A DNA stretch of 64,000 nucleotides from Castellaniella sp040276065 (GTDB taxonomy: Bacteria > Pseudomonadota > Gammaproteobacteria > Burkholderiales > Burkholderiaceae_B), in the NCBI RefSeq assembly GCF_040276065.1, contig NZ_JBELOI010000005.1, positions 173,472 to 237,471 on the forward strand. Direction: 5' to 3'. Of this stretch, positions 24,998-33,216 are shown in pieces; the first letter of the stretch is position 1, and each line of letters begins with the position of its first letter. The translations under genes and the position numbers were made by a program. The notes beneath the pieces are model-generated. The model was not told the origin of the DNA. It did not search any database and saw nothing but the letters and a program-made list of their open reading frames with translations.

Positions 24998-26274
24998 TTT
25001 CCCTGACGATGCTCGTGCTCTTTTCCGTGCTGGCGGCGATCGGCATGCCGCTGGCCTTTGCCCTGGGCTGGGCGGGCCTGGCAGGGGTGTTGCTGGGCGG
25101 CTTTCCGCTGGAGCAGCTTGCCGGCAAGATGGTCTACGCCCTGGACTCGTTTCCGCTCATGGCCATACCCTTGTTCATGCTCGCCGGGCAGTTGATGGTG
25201 CGCGGCGGCATCATGGAGCGCCTGATAGAGCTTGCCGATGCGGTCGTGGGCAAGGTGACCGGCGGACTTGGCCTGGTGACGATCGGCTCCGCCATGGGCC
25301 TGTCGTCGGTATCCGGCAGCTCGGTCGCGGACGCCACGGCGCTGGGTGCGACCCTGGGCCCCGAGCTGGGCAAGTCCTACAGCAAGGCGTTTGGCGCGGC
25401 CTTGGTGGCGTCCGCCTCCAATCTCGGACCCATCATTCCCCCCAGCATCGGAATGATCGTCTATGCCGTTGTCGCGCGCGATGTGTCGGTCGGCGCCTTG
25501 TTCGTGTCGGGCATCGTCCCCGGGATTCTGCTCGGTCTGGGCTCCATGGTCCTGTGCGCCATTATTGCGCGCCGCAGAGGCTATCCGGTCAGCGGCGAAA
25601 AATTCAGCACGAAGCGCATCCTGCGCGAGTTGCGGCGATCGTTCATCGTGTTCCTCATGCCCGTGCTGGTCATCGGCGGGATCGTGGGCGGTGTCTTCAC
25701 GGCGACCGAGGGCGCGGCCATCGCGGTGGCGTATGCGCTGGTGATCGGATTTTTCATTACCAAGAAGCTGCGTTGGTCCGACCTCGGGCCCTGCCTCTTG
25801 AACGCGGCCATCATTACGGCGATCGTCGGCGCCTTGATCGCATTCTCGTCTCAGGTGACCTATTTGCTCACCGCGGAGATGGTCGCGCCCCAGGTGGCCG
25901 AGTGGCTCACCACCCTGACGTCCGACCCGCTGCTGTTCACCTTCATGGTGATGGTGATGCTGATATTCGTCGGCATGGTGATGGAGGCCAACGCGGCGTA
26001 CCTGATGCTGGTGCCCATCATTGCGCCGGTGGCGGCGATGTACAACATCGATCCCGTTTACTTCGGCTTCCTGGTGGTCATGAATATCACGATAGGAGGC
26101 ATTACGCCTCCGGTCGGCATCCTGCTGATCGTGACCTCGGGTATTTGGCGCATCAAGGTCACCGAGATCATCCGGGAAATCACCCCATTCATCCTGTTGC
26201 AGTATGGCTTGCTCTTCTTGTTCATGCTGTTTCCGGAAATCATCCTCTTCCTGCCGCGCTTGGCGGGTTACTGA
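24994..26274 (+). CDS. TRAP transporter large membrane subunit (DctM family), system 2
   Basis: A 426-residue polytopic permease. GTG 24994 overlaps the DctQ stop and gives VISLTMLVLFSVLAAIGMPL, the usual DctM opening; the frame is open a little further upstream within DctQ. Signatures are LSSVSGSSVADATALG, NLGPIIPPSIGMIVYAVVA and GGITPPVGILLIV. The following SDR gene begins three bases after its stop. Confidence 0.92.
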   Translation: MISLTMLVLFSVLAAIGMPLAFALGWAGLAGVLLGGFPLEQLAGKMVYALDSFPLMAIPLFMLAGQLMVRGGIMERLIELADAVVGKVTGGLGLVTIGSAMGLSSVSGSSVADATALGATLGPELGKSYSKAFGAALVASASNLGPIIPPSIGMIVYAVVARDVSVGALFVSGIVPGILLGLGSMVLCAIIARRRGYPVSGEKFSTKRILRELRRSFIVFLMPVLVIGGIVGGVFTATEGAAIAVAYALVIGFFITKKLRWSDLGPCLLNAAIITAIVGALIAFSSQVTYLLTAEMVAPQVAEWLTTLTSDPLLFTFMVMVMLIFVGMVMEANAAYLMLVPIIAPVAAMYNIDPVYFGFLVVMNITIGGITPPVGILLIVTSGIWRIKVTEIIREITPFILLQYGLLFLFMLFPEIILFLPRLAGY

Positions 26275-26277
26275 TCC

Positions 26278-27051
26278 GTGTGGTTGGGCGATATGGCCGT
26301 ACTTAACGCATTTTCAAGCTTGTTCGATTTCACCGGCCGGTCGGTGTGCGTCACGGGTGCGGCGAGCGGCATTGGCCGCGCGACGGCTGCGCTGTTTGCC
26401 GACCTGGGGGCCACGGTTTTCGTGGCCGACAGGGACGAGGAAGCCTTGAATGCCTTTGCGGCCGAGCGTCCGGATCGGTTGCGGGCGGTGGCATTCGACC
26501 AGTCCGAGCTTGCGTCGGTCGAGCAGTTGGCCCATGCGGTGGGCGCTGTCGACGTGCTGGTGAATAATGCCGGCGTCTTGCTGTACGAACCCTTGTCCGA
26601 GCTGCGCTGGGCAGATCTGTCACATGTGATATCCGTCAACTTGACGGGCGCCATCGCGCTGAGCCGTCTGGTAGGGCAGAACATGGTGGCTCGGGGTCGA
26701 GGCGCCATCGTGCACACCGGGTCTCAGCTCGCCTATAACGGCGCCGAGTTCCGGTCGGTGTATGCGGCGACCAAGGCCGGCATTTCGCAATTCGTGAAAA
26801 CGGCGGCGCTCGAGTGGGGGCCCAAGGGCGTCCGGGTCAATTGCGTCGCGCCGGGCCGCACGTTGACACCCCTCAACCAGCACTTGCTACAAGATCCCGC
26901 CAGCCACGCCGAATCGCTGAAGCGCATCCCGCTGGGTCGTTTCGGGCAGCCGCAGGACATGGCGAATGCCTTCGTGTTTATGGCGAGCGATGCGGCGGCC
27001 TATGTGACCGGCCATACGCTGGTCGTCGACGGCGGCTGGATCCTGCCCTAG
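26278..27051 (+). CDS. Short-chain dehydrogenase/reductase
   Basis: A 257-residue classical SDR: cofactor motif VTGAASGIG, VLVNNAGV, catalytic Ser in HTGSQLAYNG and YAATKAG, and PGRTLTPLN near the C-terminus. It starts at GTG 26278, three bases after the TRAP gene; ATG 26293 (MAVLNAF) is an alternative. It probably oxidises a hydroxyl of the compound brought in by TRAP system 2 or 3; the substrate cannot be told. Confidence 0.88.
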   Translation: MWLGDMAVLNAFSSLFDFTGRSVCVTGAASGIGRATAALFADLGATVFVADRDEEALNAFAAERPDRLRAVAFDQSELASVEQLAHAVGAVDVLVNNAGVLLYEPLSELRWADLSHVISVNLTGAIALSRLVGQNMVARGRGAIVHTGSQLAYNGAEFRSVYAATKAGISQFVKTAALEWGPKGVRVNCVAPGRTLTPLNQHLLQDPASHAESLKRIPLGRFGQPQDMANAFVFMASDAAAYVTGHTLVVDGGWILP

Positions 27052-27088
27052 AGAATTCAATAGTCTGGACGTTTGATAAGGAAACATC

Positions 27089-28300
27089 ATGAGCTCACGG
27101 TTGAAGAGAGTCGACGGTTTAAAGGATCTCAAGAAAATCGGATTCATTACGCCTTCGTCCAATGCGGCGCTGGAGCCGTTGACGAACCTGATGCTGCATC
27201 AAATTTGCGACCAGGTGTCCGTGCATTTCTCGCGAGTCCAGGTTCGAACATTGACTTTGGACGAAAAGGACGTCAACCAGTTTGAGTCGGCGAAAATGGC
27301 GGAGGCCGCCAGCCTGCTGGGCGACGCGGGCGTGGATCTGATTCTGTGGAACGGGACCTCGGGTGCCTGGTCCGGCAAGGGATTCGAGGCGGATCAGGAG
27401 ATCTGTGCCGCCATCACGAAAACCACCGGCGTGCCGGCCTCGACTTCGTCCCTCGCGCAGTTGGAGGTGCTGGCGCAATACGGGATACAGAACTTCGCGT
27501 TGGCGACACCTTATGTCAAGGAGCCGGCGCGGCAAATGGCCAAGACCTATGAAAGCGCGGGTTTCAAAGTGGTCAGCGAAGCGCACCTGAATATCACCCA
27601 GAACACCATCATAGGGGCCACGTCCTTCGACACCATCAGGCAGTTGCTGCGCGATGCGGATTCGCCTGCGGCGGAGTGCATCGTCGTGGGTTGCACGAAC
27701 TTGCCCGCGGTCGCCGTATTGGACGAGATGGAGCATGAGCTGGGCAAGCCCATCTTCGACAGCGTGGCGGTGACCTTGTGGCAGGCTCTGCAGATGGCGT
27801 CCATCACCCACCCCCTGCATGGTTGGGGCAAGCTATTGCGTGACCATGAGGTGCTGGGCGGCTTGGATGCGATCCTGGCCGAGCTGCTGTCGGCGACCTC
27901 CGCCAGCCGAACCACCATTCGCCTGGATATTCCTGAGTTGAATATCGGCGTGGACGATGTCTATGCGGAAGCGACGGCGCCGGGTGTGTCCTCGCTGAGG
28001 CTGGACTCCTCGCTGAATCAGCGCAGTCTGGCGACGGTCCAGTGGCTGGAGCAGCACAGGGAACCGCTCATTCAGGAGGATTGTGTCAACGCCGAGGTGC
28101 CTCCACCCAAGCCCTTGATGGGCGTTTATGGCGTCAAGGCGCAGGCGCTGGGGCCGCTGGTCTGGCGTGACACGCTTGTGGGATGGATTTCCATCCATCA
28201 CTTGCCCGGCACGCGTGAATGGACGGGTCAAGACATCGCGGCCTTGCGTTCGGCCATGGATCAGGCGAGCCGCCTGCTTGAAAGCGCAGGGTGGGTGTAA
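27089..28300 (+). CDS. Arylmalonate decarboxylase/maleate isomerase-fold enzyme fused to a GAF domain
   Basis: A 403-residue two-domain protein. Residues 15-255 have the Asp/Glu racemase fold of maleate isomerase and arylmalonate decarboxylase: ITPSSNAALEP, ILWNGTSGAWSGKGFEAD, FALATPYVKE and IVVGCTNLPAV. Where racemases and maleate isomerase have the first catalytic Cys, this protein has G89 (NGTSG), as in arylmalonate decarboxylase, while the second Cys is kept (C202). That points to a one-cysteine decarboxylase-like reaction. Residues about 268-403 look like a GAF domain, ending GTREWTGQDIAALRSAMDQA. The TRAP system 3 genes follow two bases later, so the enzyme probably acts on the transported acid; GAF may sense a ligand. 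Confidence 0.78.
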   Translation: MSSRLKRVDGLKDLKKIGFITPSSNAALEPLTNLMLHQICDQVSVHFSRVQVRTLTLDEKDVNQFESAKMAEAASLLGDAGVDLILWNGTSGAWSGKGFEADQEICAAITKTTGVPASTSSLAQLEVLAQYGIQNFALATPYVKEPARQMAKTYESAGFKVVSEAHLNITQNTIIGATSFDTIRQLLRDADSPAAECIVVGCTNLPAVAVLDEMEHELGKPIFDSVAVTLWQALQMASITHPLHGWGKLLRDHEVLGGLDAILAELLSATSASRTTIRLDIPELNIGVDDVYAEATAPGVSSLRLDSSLNQRSLATVQWLEQHREPLIQEDCVNAEVPPPKPLMGVYGVKAQALGPLVWRDTLVGWISIHHLPGTREWTGQDIAALRSAMDQASRLLESAGWV

Positions 28301-28302
28301 CC

Positions 28303-28860
28303 ATGCCGTCGGCAAATCATGTGGATCGCGTCACGCCAAGCGGGTCTTGGGCACGCGTCGCCATCGATAACGGCGAAGAGCTCATCGGGCTCGCCTTGCT
28401 GACCATTATCGGCCTCGTCATGGTGGCCCAGGTGTTTCTTCGCACCTTGTTCGGGGCTCCGCTGAGCTGGCCCGAGGAACTTTCGCAATTCCTGTTCATA
28501 TGGTGTTCCGCCTTGGGGGCTATTGGCGCTGCCAAGCGCCTGGGTTTGGTTCGTTTGGGTGTGGTCGCCGACAATCTGCCGCCCAAGCTCCGTGCCGCCT
28601 TCGACTACGTGGTGCTGTTGCTGATCCTGATGTTGCTGGCCATTCTTGGCTGGTACGGCTGGGGCCTGATGTCGCGGACGTCGTTTTCTTTTGCCACGCT
28701 GCCCCTCACGTGGGCGTCGGCGTACGCGGCGGCGCCCGTCATGTCCGTCCTGCTGGGCGCACGCTTGATCCAGCTCCAAATATTCCGCTATCGCTTTGTA
28801 TTCATCGAGACCTTTCTGGTGCCCGCCGGTGCGAATAAACTGACGGGAGGCATGGAATGA
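28303..28860 (+). CDS. TRAP transporter small membrane subunit (DctQ family), system 3
   Basis: A 185-residue protein with a longer cytoplasmic N-terminus than system 2 and four predicted spans; QVFLRTLFGAPLSWPEELSQ is the DctQ core. ATG 28303 follows the decarboxylase-GAF stop by two bases (a GTG at 28291 lies inside that gene). Its stop overlaps the large subunit ATG (28857-28860). Confidence 0.9.
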   Translation: MPSANHVDRVTPSGSWARVAIDNGEELIGLALLTIIGLVMVAQVFLRTLFGAPLSWPEELSQFLFIWCSALGAIGAAKRLGLVRLGVVADNLPPKLRAAFDYVVLLLILMLLAILGWYGWGLMSRTSFSFATLPLTWASAYAAAPVMSVLLGARLIQLQIFRYRFVFIETFLVPAGANKLTGGME

Positions 28861-30128
28861 TTATTTCCACCATCGTGCTGCTTGGCGCCATGTTGCTGGG
28901 CGTGCCGATTGCGTTTTCCATCGCATTGTCCGCCCTGGGTTATTTCCTGGCCGTCAACGCGAACTTGCTGGTGCTGCCCCAGCAGTTCATCGGGCAATTG
29001 GGCAATATCCCCCTGATTGCCATCCCGTTTTTCATTCTTGCCGGCGAGTTGATGAACTGTGGCGGCGTCACCCGCCGCATATTTGCTTTTGCCTTGGCCT
29101 GCGTCGGCCGCGTGCCGGGTGGTCTGGGCCATACCAACGTCGTGGCGGGCATGATTTTCGCGGGCATGTCCGGCTCGGCGGTCGCCGATTTGGCCAGTGT
29201 CGGCAAGATCGGCATGAAGGCGATGCGCGACAGCGATTATCCGGACGACCTCAGCATCGGCGTCATCACCACTACGGCGACGATCGGGCCCATCATCCCG
29301 CCCAGCATCAACATGGTCATTTTTGGCAGCATCGCCAACGTGCCCATCGGCTTGCTCTTTCTGGGGGGCGTGATCCCGGGTGTGTTGACCGGGCTGATGC
29401 TGATGTTGATGTTCGCCTTCCTGTTTTGGCGCCGCAAGGTCAAGGTGAAGGCGGCTCCGGATGTGTCCTTCTGGCGGGCGCTCCGCGAGGGCTTCTGGTC
29501 GCTGATGACACCGGTGGTCCTGCTGGGCTCCATGTTCTCCGGCGTCGCCACGCCCACGGAAGCCGCCATTCTGGCGACCGTCTACACGCTCATCGTGGCA
29601 GGGCTGATTTATCGCGAGCTGACTTGGCGCAACGTGGTAGAGGCCCTGATCAGCACGACGACGCTGTCCGGCGCCATTATGTTGATCATCGGTTTCGCGG
29701 CCCCTCTGGGCTACGTGATCTCGCGCTCGCAGGTCGCTGGTGGATTGTCGGATTTCCTGTTGGGGTCTCTGCATGATCCAACGATGATCATGCTGGCCAC
29801 GGCCGTGCTGCTGCTCATCGTGGGTTGTTTCATGGAGGTGGCGGCCGCGATCATTTTGCTGACGCCCGTGCTGGGCGTGGCGCTGATCGCCACAGGGCTG
29901 GATCCGGTCTATATCGGCGTGATGATGGTCTATACCTTGGGTATCGGGCTGGTCACCCCGCCGGTGGGGCTGTGTCTGTACGTCGGCAGCCAGGTATCGG
30001 GCATCAGCCTCGAGAAGGTCATCGTGGCGGTGTGGCCGTTCCTGATTCCTCTGGTCGTCACCATGATTTTGATCATCTTATTTCCGCAGACCATCACGTG
30101 GCTGCCCAATCTCGTTTACGCGAATTAG
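28857..30128 (+). CDS. TRAP transporter large membrane subunit (DctM family), system 3
   Basis: A 423-residue polytopic permease with SGSAVADLASVG, TATIGPIIPPSINMVIFG and GIGLVTPPVGLCLYVG. It starts within the DctQ stop codon and is followed by its receptor, so this operon has the order Q-M-P, unlike the P-Q-M order of systems 1 and 2. Confidence 0.93.
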   Translation: MIISTIVLLGAMLLGVPIAFSIALSALGYFLAVNANLLVLPQQFIGQLGNIPLIAIPFFILAGELMNCGGVTRRIFAFALACVGRVPGGLGHTNVVAGMIFAGMSGSAVADLASVGKIGMKAMRDSDYPDDLSIGVITTTATIGPIIPPSINMVIFGSIANVPIGLLFLGGVIPGVLTGLMLMLMFAFLFWRRKVKVKAAPDVSFWRALREGFWSLMTPVVLLGSMFSGVATPTEAAILATVYTLIVAGLIYRELTWRNVVEALISTTTLSGAIMLIIGFAAPLGYVISRSQVAGGLSDFLLGSLHDPTMIMLATAVLLLIVGCFMEVAAAIILLTPVLGVALIATGLDPVYIGVMMVYTLGIGLVTPPVGLCLYVGSQVSGISLEKVIVAVWPFLIPLVVTMILIILFPQTITWLPNLVYAN

Positions 30129-30150
30129 AACCACTGAAAGGAGAGGTGCC

Positions 30151-31158
30151 ATGCTATTCATGAATTCATTCATTCGACGTCGTCTCAAAACAGTCATCGC
30201 CGTGGCCCTGGCCGGGACGTTCATGGCCGCCGGCAGTGCCTCCGCGCAACAGGCCTTGAGTATCCGGATCGGGCAGAATATTGCGGTGGGGACGCCCCTG
30301 GACCTGGGGGTCAAGCGCTTTGCGCAATTGGTCGAAGAACGTTCCGGCGGGAAAATCAAGGTGCAGGATTACCCCGCGGGCCAGCTCGGCAACGAGCAGC
30401 AGATGATCGAGGGCATGCAGATCGGCACCCTGGATATGGCGGCCATCACCGGCTCGACATATGGCAATGTCCTGCCGGAGGCCAATGTGCTGGGTATGCT
30501 GTATGCCTTCCGCGATCCCGCCCACATGCGCAGGGCGCTCGAGGGGCCGGTCGGCGACGAGCTGGCCGCCGCTTTGCTCAAAAAGACCGGCATTCACATC
30601 GTCAGCTCTTCCTGGTATTACGGGACGCGCCAGCTGACGTCCAATAAGCCGGTGGAAACGCCGGCCGACTTGGAGGGGATGAAGCTGCGTGTCGTTCCAG
30701 TCCCCATCTTTGAGGCTTACTGGCGAGCGATGGGCGCAACCCCCACCCCGGTCGATTTCAAGGACCTGTTCACCGCCTTGCAGACGCACGTCGTCGATGC
30801 CCAGGAAAATCCTCTTGCAACGATGAAAGGGGCCGGGGTCCAGCTCGTGAACAAGTATCTGACGCTGACCGATCATCTGGTCTCGAATGTGATTGTGGGC
30901 ATGAGCGACGACCTTCATAGCCGGCTGTCACCCGAGCAACTGGAGCTGGTCAAGACGGCGGTGCGTGACGCGGGCATCTATCAAGACGAACTGGTGGTCA
31001 AGAGCGAAACAGATCTGCTGGCCGAACTCAAAGCCGGCGGCATGACGGTCATCCATCCGGACAAGGCACTGTTCCGCGAGAAGGTGAAAGACGTGCCCAA
31101 TACCTTCGAGGGCGGCCTGCTTGCCGATCTTTACAACAAGATCCAGGCGGTGCAGTAG
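30151..31158 (+). CDS. TRAP transporter substrate-binding protein (DctP family), system 3
   Basis: A 335-residue periplasmic receptor with a Sec signal ending SASAQQ and an excellent AAAGGAGAGG site before ATG 30151. The binding core is DLEGMKLRVVPVPIFEAYWR and GATPTPVDFKDLFTALQTH followed by VVDAQENP. It is placed after its membrane subunits, 22 bases downstream. Confidence 0.92.
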   Translation: MLFMNSFIRRRLKTVIAVALAGTFMAAGSASAQQALSIRIGQNIAVGTPLDLGVKRFAQLVEERSGGKIKVQDYPAGQLGNEQQMIEGMQIGTLDMAAITGSTYGNVLPEANVLGMLYAFRDPAHMRRALEGPVGDELAAALLKKTGIHIVSSSWYYGTRQLTSNKPVETPADLEGMKLRVVPVPIFEAYWRAMGATPTPVDFKDLFTALQTHVVDAQENPLATMKGAGVQLVNKYLTLTDHLVSNVIVGMSDDLHSRLSPEQLELVKTAVRDAGIYQDELVVKSETDLLAELKAGGMTVIHPDKALFREKVKDVPNTFEGGLLADLYNKIQAVQ

Positions 31159-31225
31159 TTTGACTCGCTGTCGGCGGGCCGCTGGGCGTGTCCGGGTCGC
31201 CCGCGGGCAGTGGATTGGGAACGGT

Positions 31226-31239
31226 AACGATCAATCGTT
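31226..31239. promoter_or_regulatory. Small inverted repeat before the epimerase-like gene
   Basis: AACGAT-CA-ATCGTT is a perfect inverted repeat in the 100-base gap after TRAP system 3, ending 21 bases before the next ATG. It may be an operator; the evidence is the symmetry only. Confidence 0.25.
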
Positions 31240-31260
31240 GGATGGAATGGTTGGGTGAGT

Positions 31261-32196
31261 ATGGCGGCACAGCATGAGGGGGCGATTCTCGTCACCGGAA
31301 TAACGGGGCTCATCGGGGCCGAGGTCGCCAGGCGCTTCGTGGACGAAGGGCGCCGCGTGATCGGTGCCGACCGGTTCGCGCCCGCCGGCCTGCCGTATCC
31401 GGTCATCACTCACGAGCTTCCAGAGGCGCACCGGTGGCACGAGCTCATCGTGCACCACCGCATCACGAAAGTCGTGCATGCCGGCGGCATTTCGGGTCCC
31501 ATGGTGATGCGTGACGCGCCCGCGCGCGTTTGCGACATCAATTTGTCCTCTCTGGTGGATTTGCTCGAGGCCGCCCGCATTCACGGCATCGGGCGCGTGG
31601 TGTGGTTTTCTTCCGTCAATGCCTATGGGGACCGCCCCGACATCGCCGTGGTGGATGAAGATACGCCGCTCTACCCGACGACGGTTTACGGGGCGACCAA
31701 GGCCGCGGGGGAGGCATTGATCAACGCGTACTTCGCCGAGCACGGCGTGGACGCGGTGGCGCTCAGGGTGACCTCCTGCTATGGCCCGGGCAGGACGACG
31801 TCCTGTGTCATTCGTACCCTGGTGCAGGATGCGATGGCGAAACGCGTGACAGTGATACGGGACGAGCCGGGCCGCACCCGCCAGCATATTTACGTGGACG
31901 ATGTGATCGACGGTATCTGCGCGGCGCTCGATGCGCCTCGCCTGGCGCAGCGTGCCTATAACATCGGGCCGGGCGTTGCCCAAAGCCTCGATGACATCGT
32001 CGCCCAAGTCCGCCTCGCGGTGCCGAATGTGTCGGTGCGGGTCGATCCCGAGGGGATGGGCTGGAACACCTTCGGCCTGGGCCCGCTGTCCATCGGCGCG
32101 GCGCGGCGCGATCTCGGATTCAATCCGAAGGTCGGCCTCGCCGAAGGCGCCGCCCGGGTGCGCGATGCGTTGCGCGACGCGGCGCAAGGGGCCTGA
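31261..32196 (+). CDS. NAD-dependent epimerase/dehydratase family protein (extended SDR)
   Basis: A 311-residue extended SDR with TGITGLIGAEVARRF, HAGGISGP, FSSVNAYG and catalytic YGATK, followed by GRTRQHIYVDDVIDG. Start ATG 31261 (MAAQHEG); GTG 31255 is also in frame. Substrate unknown; similar proteins act on nucleotide sugars or oxidise sugar acids. Standing between a TRAP system and a hydroxy-acid dehydrogenase, oxidation of a sugar-acid-like substrate is more likely than cell-wall sugar synthesis. It converges with the LysR gene nine bases downstream. Confidence 0.82.
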   Translation: MAAQHEGAILVTGITGLIGAEVARRFVDEGRRVIGADRFAPAGLPYPVITHELPEAHRWHELIVHHRITKVVHAGGISGPMVMRDAPARVCDINLSSLVDLLEAARIHGIGRVVWFSSVNAYGDRPDIAVVDEDTPLYPTTVYGATKAAGEALINAYFAEHGVDAVALRVTSCYGPGRTTSCVIRTLVQDAMAKRVTVIRDEPGRTRQHIYVDDVIDGICAALDAPRLAQRAYNIGPGVAQSLDDIVAQVRLAVPNVSVRVDPEGMGWNTFGLGPLSIGAARRDLGFNPKVGLAEGAARVRDALRDAAQGA

Positions 32197-32205
32197 TGCG
32201 TGGTG

Positions 32206-33117
32206 TCAGCGGATATCGCCCGAATGAGCGTTCAGCCACTCTTCGAGGAATTGCACGCAGACCCTCACTTTGGCGGAACTGCTCAGGCGTGAGGAGTAAA
32301 CCGCCCAGACGTTGGCCTCTTGTGAGTGATTGGGCAGCACCCTGGTGAGCTTCCCGGAATCCAGGCTGGCCTTCACGTCCCAGATGGACCGCAGGAGTAT
32401 CCCGTGCCCGTCGATGGCCCAGTGGTGCGCCAGCTCCCCGTTATTGGTCGATAGAGGACCGGACACCTTCATGCTGACCGGGCCCTCCGGACCGGTGAGG
32501 CGCCAGACGCTGGATGATTGGTCGCGCTCGCGAATGACGATGCACTGGTGATTGGCGAGGTCGGCGAAGGAGGTCGGCTGGCCAAGGCGCGCGACGTAAC
32601 ATGGGGACGCGGTCAGAATCCGGTAGTTGGTCGCGATGCGCTTGGCGATCAGATTGGATTCCATGACTGTCCCGACACGGATATCCAGGTCGAAACCCTC
32701 GCCTATCAGGTCGACCGGCCTGTCCAGCAGTTCGAGCTGAATTTCCATCGACGGGTACTGCTTGGCCAATTGCGACAGGGCTGGCCCCACCCTGTTGCGC
32801 CCAAAACCCGAGCTGGTGCAGACTCTCAGGAGGCCCCGCGGCGTCGTTCGGGTCTTCAAGACCATTTCGGTCATCTGATCGACGTCTTCGAGAATACGCT
32901 GCGACCATTCGTAGATAATCGTGCCGTCGTCGGTGATCGCGACCCGCCTCGTGGTTCTGTGCAGCAGCTTGGTTTTGAGCGAGCTCTCTAGTGTGGCAAT
33001 TCTCTTGCTGACGTATGCCGGCGAAACGCCCAGCTCGGTCGCCGTGGCGACGAAGCTGCGGTTGCGCACAACAAGGCAAAACAGGCGCAGGTCGCCGAGT
33101 AACGGCTGATTATTCAT
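32206..33117 (-). CDS. LysR-type transcriptional regulator
   Basis: A 303-residue LTTR. The N-terminal helix-turn-helix includes FVATATELGVSPAYVSKRIA and LHRTTRRVAITDDG; the effector-binding domain runs about 92-300. I chose ATG 33117 (MNNQPLLGDLRLF), the usual LTTR length; a TTG at 33150 would add 11 residues with no family support. It is divergent from the tartrate/malate-type dehydrogenase gene with 99 bases between, the normal layout of an LTTR and its target (compare DmlR/dmlA). Confidence 0.93.
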   Translation of the reverse strand: MNNQPLLGDLRLFCLVVRNRSFVATATELGVSPAYVSKRIATLESSLKTKLLHRTTRRVAITDDGTIIYEWSQRILEDVDQMTEMVLKTRTTPRGLLRVCTSSGFGRNRVGPALSQLAKQYPSMEIQLELLDRPVDLIGEGFDLDIRVGTVMESNLIAKRIATNYRILTASPCYVARLGQPTSFADLANHQCIVIRERDQSSSVWRLTGPEGPVSMKVSGPLSTNNGELAHHWAIDGHGILLRSIWDVKASLDSGKLTRVLPNHSQEANVWAVYSSRLSSSAKVRVCVQFLEEWLNAHSGDIR

Positions 33118-33158
33118 GTTATGTGTCTTGTGATTTAACGGAACCGCCAATTATGTCG

Positions 33159-33168
33159 CCAGCGCTGG
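33159..33168. promoter_or_regulatory. Perfect palindrome between LysR and dehydrogenase genes
   Basis: CCAGCGCTGG is a perfect 10-bp palindrome near the middle of the divergent 33118-33216 gap. LTTRs bind interrupted dyads in such gaps, so it may be part of the site, but I cannot align a full T-N11-A box with confidence. Confidence 0.3.
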
Positions 33169-33216
33169 ATAGTATCATCGCATGGACGTTTCGGACAACA
33201 GCACAAGAAGGGCAAG

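Noticed and set aside
27056..33195. Shared TGGACGTTT string before the decarboxylase-GAF gene and before the dehydrogenase gene
   Set aside because: Nine bases in two places with different surroundings and no symmetry; probably coincidence.
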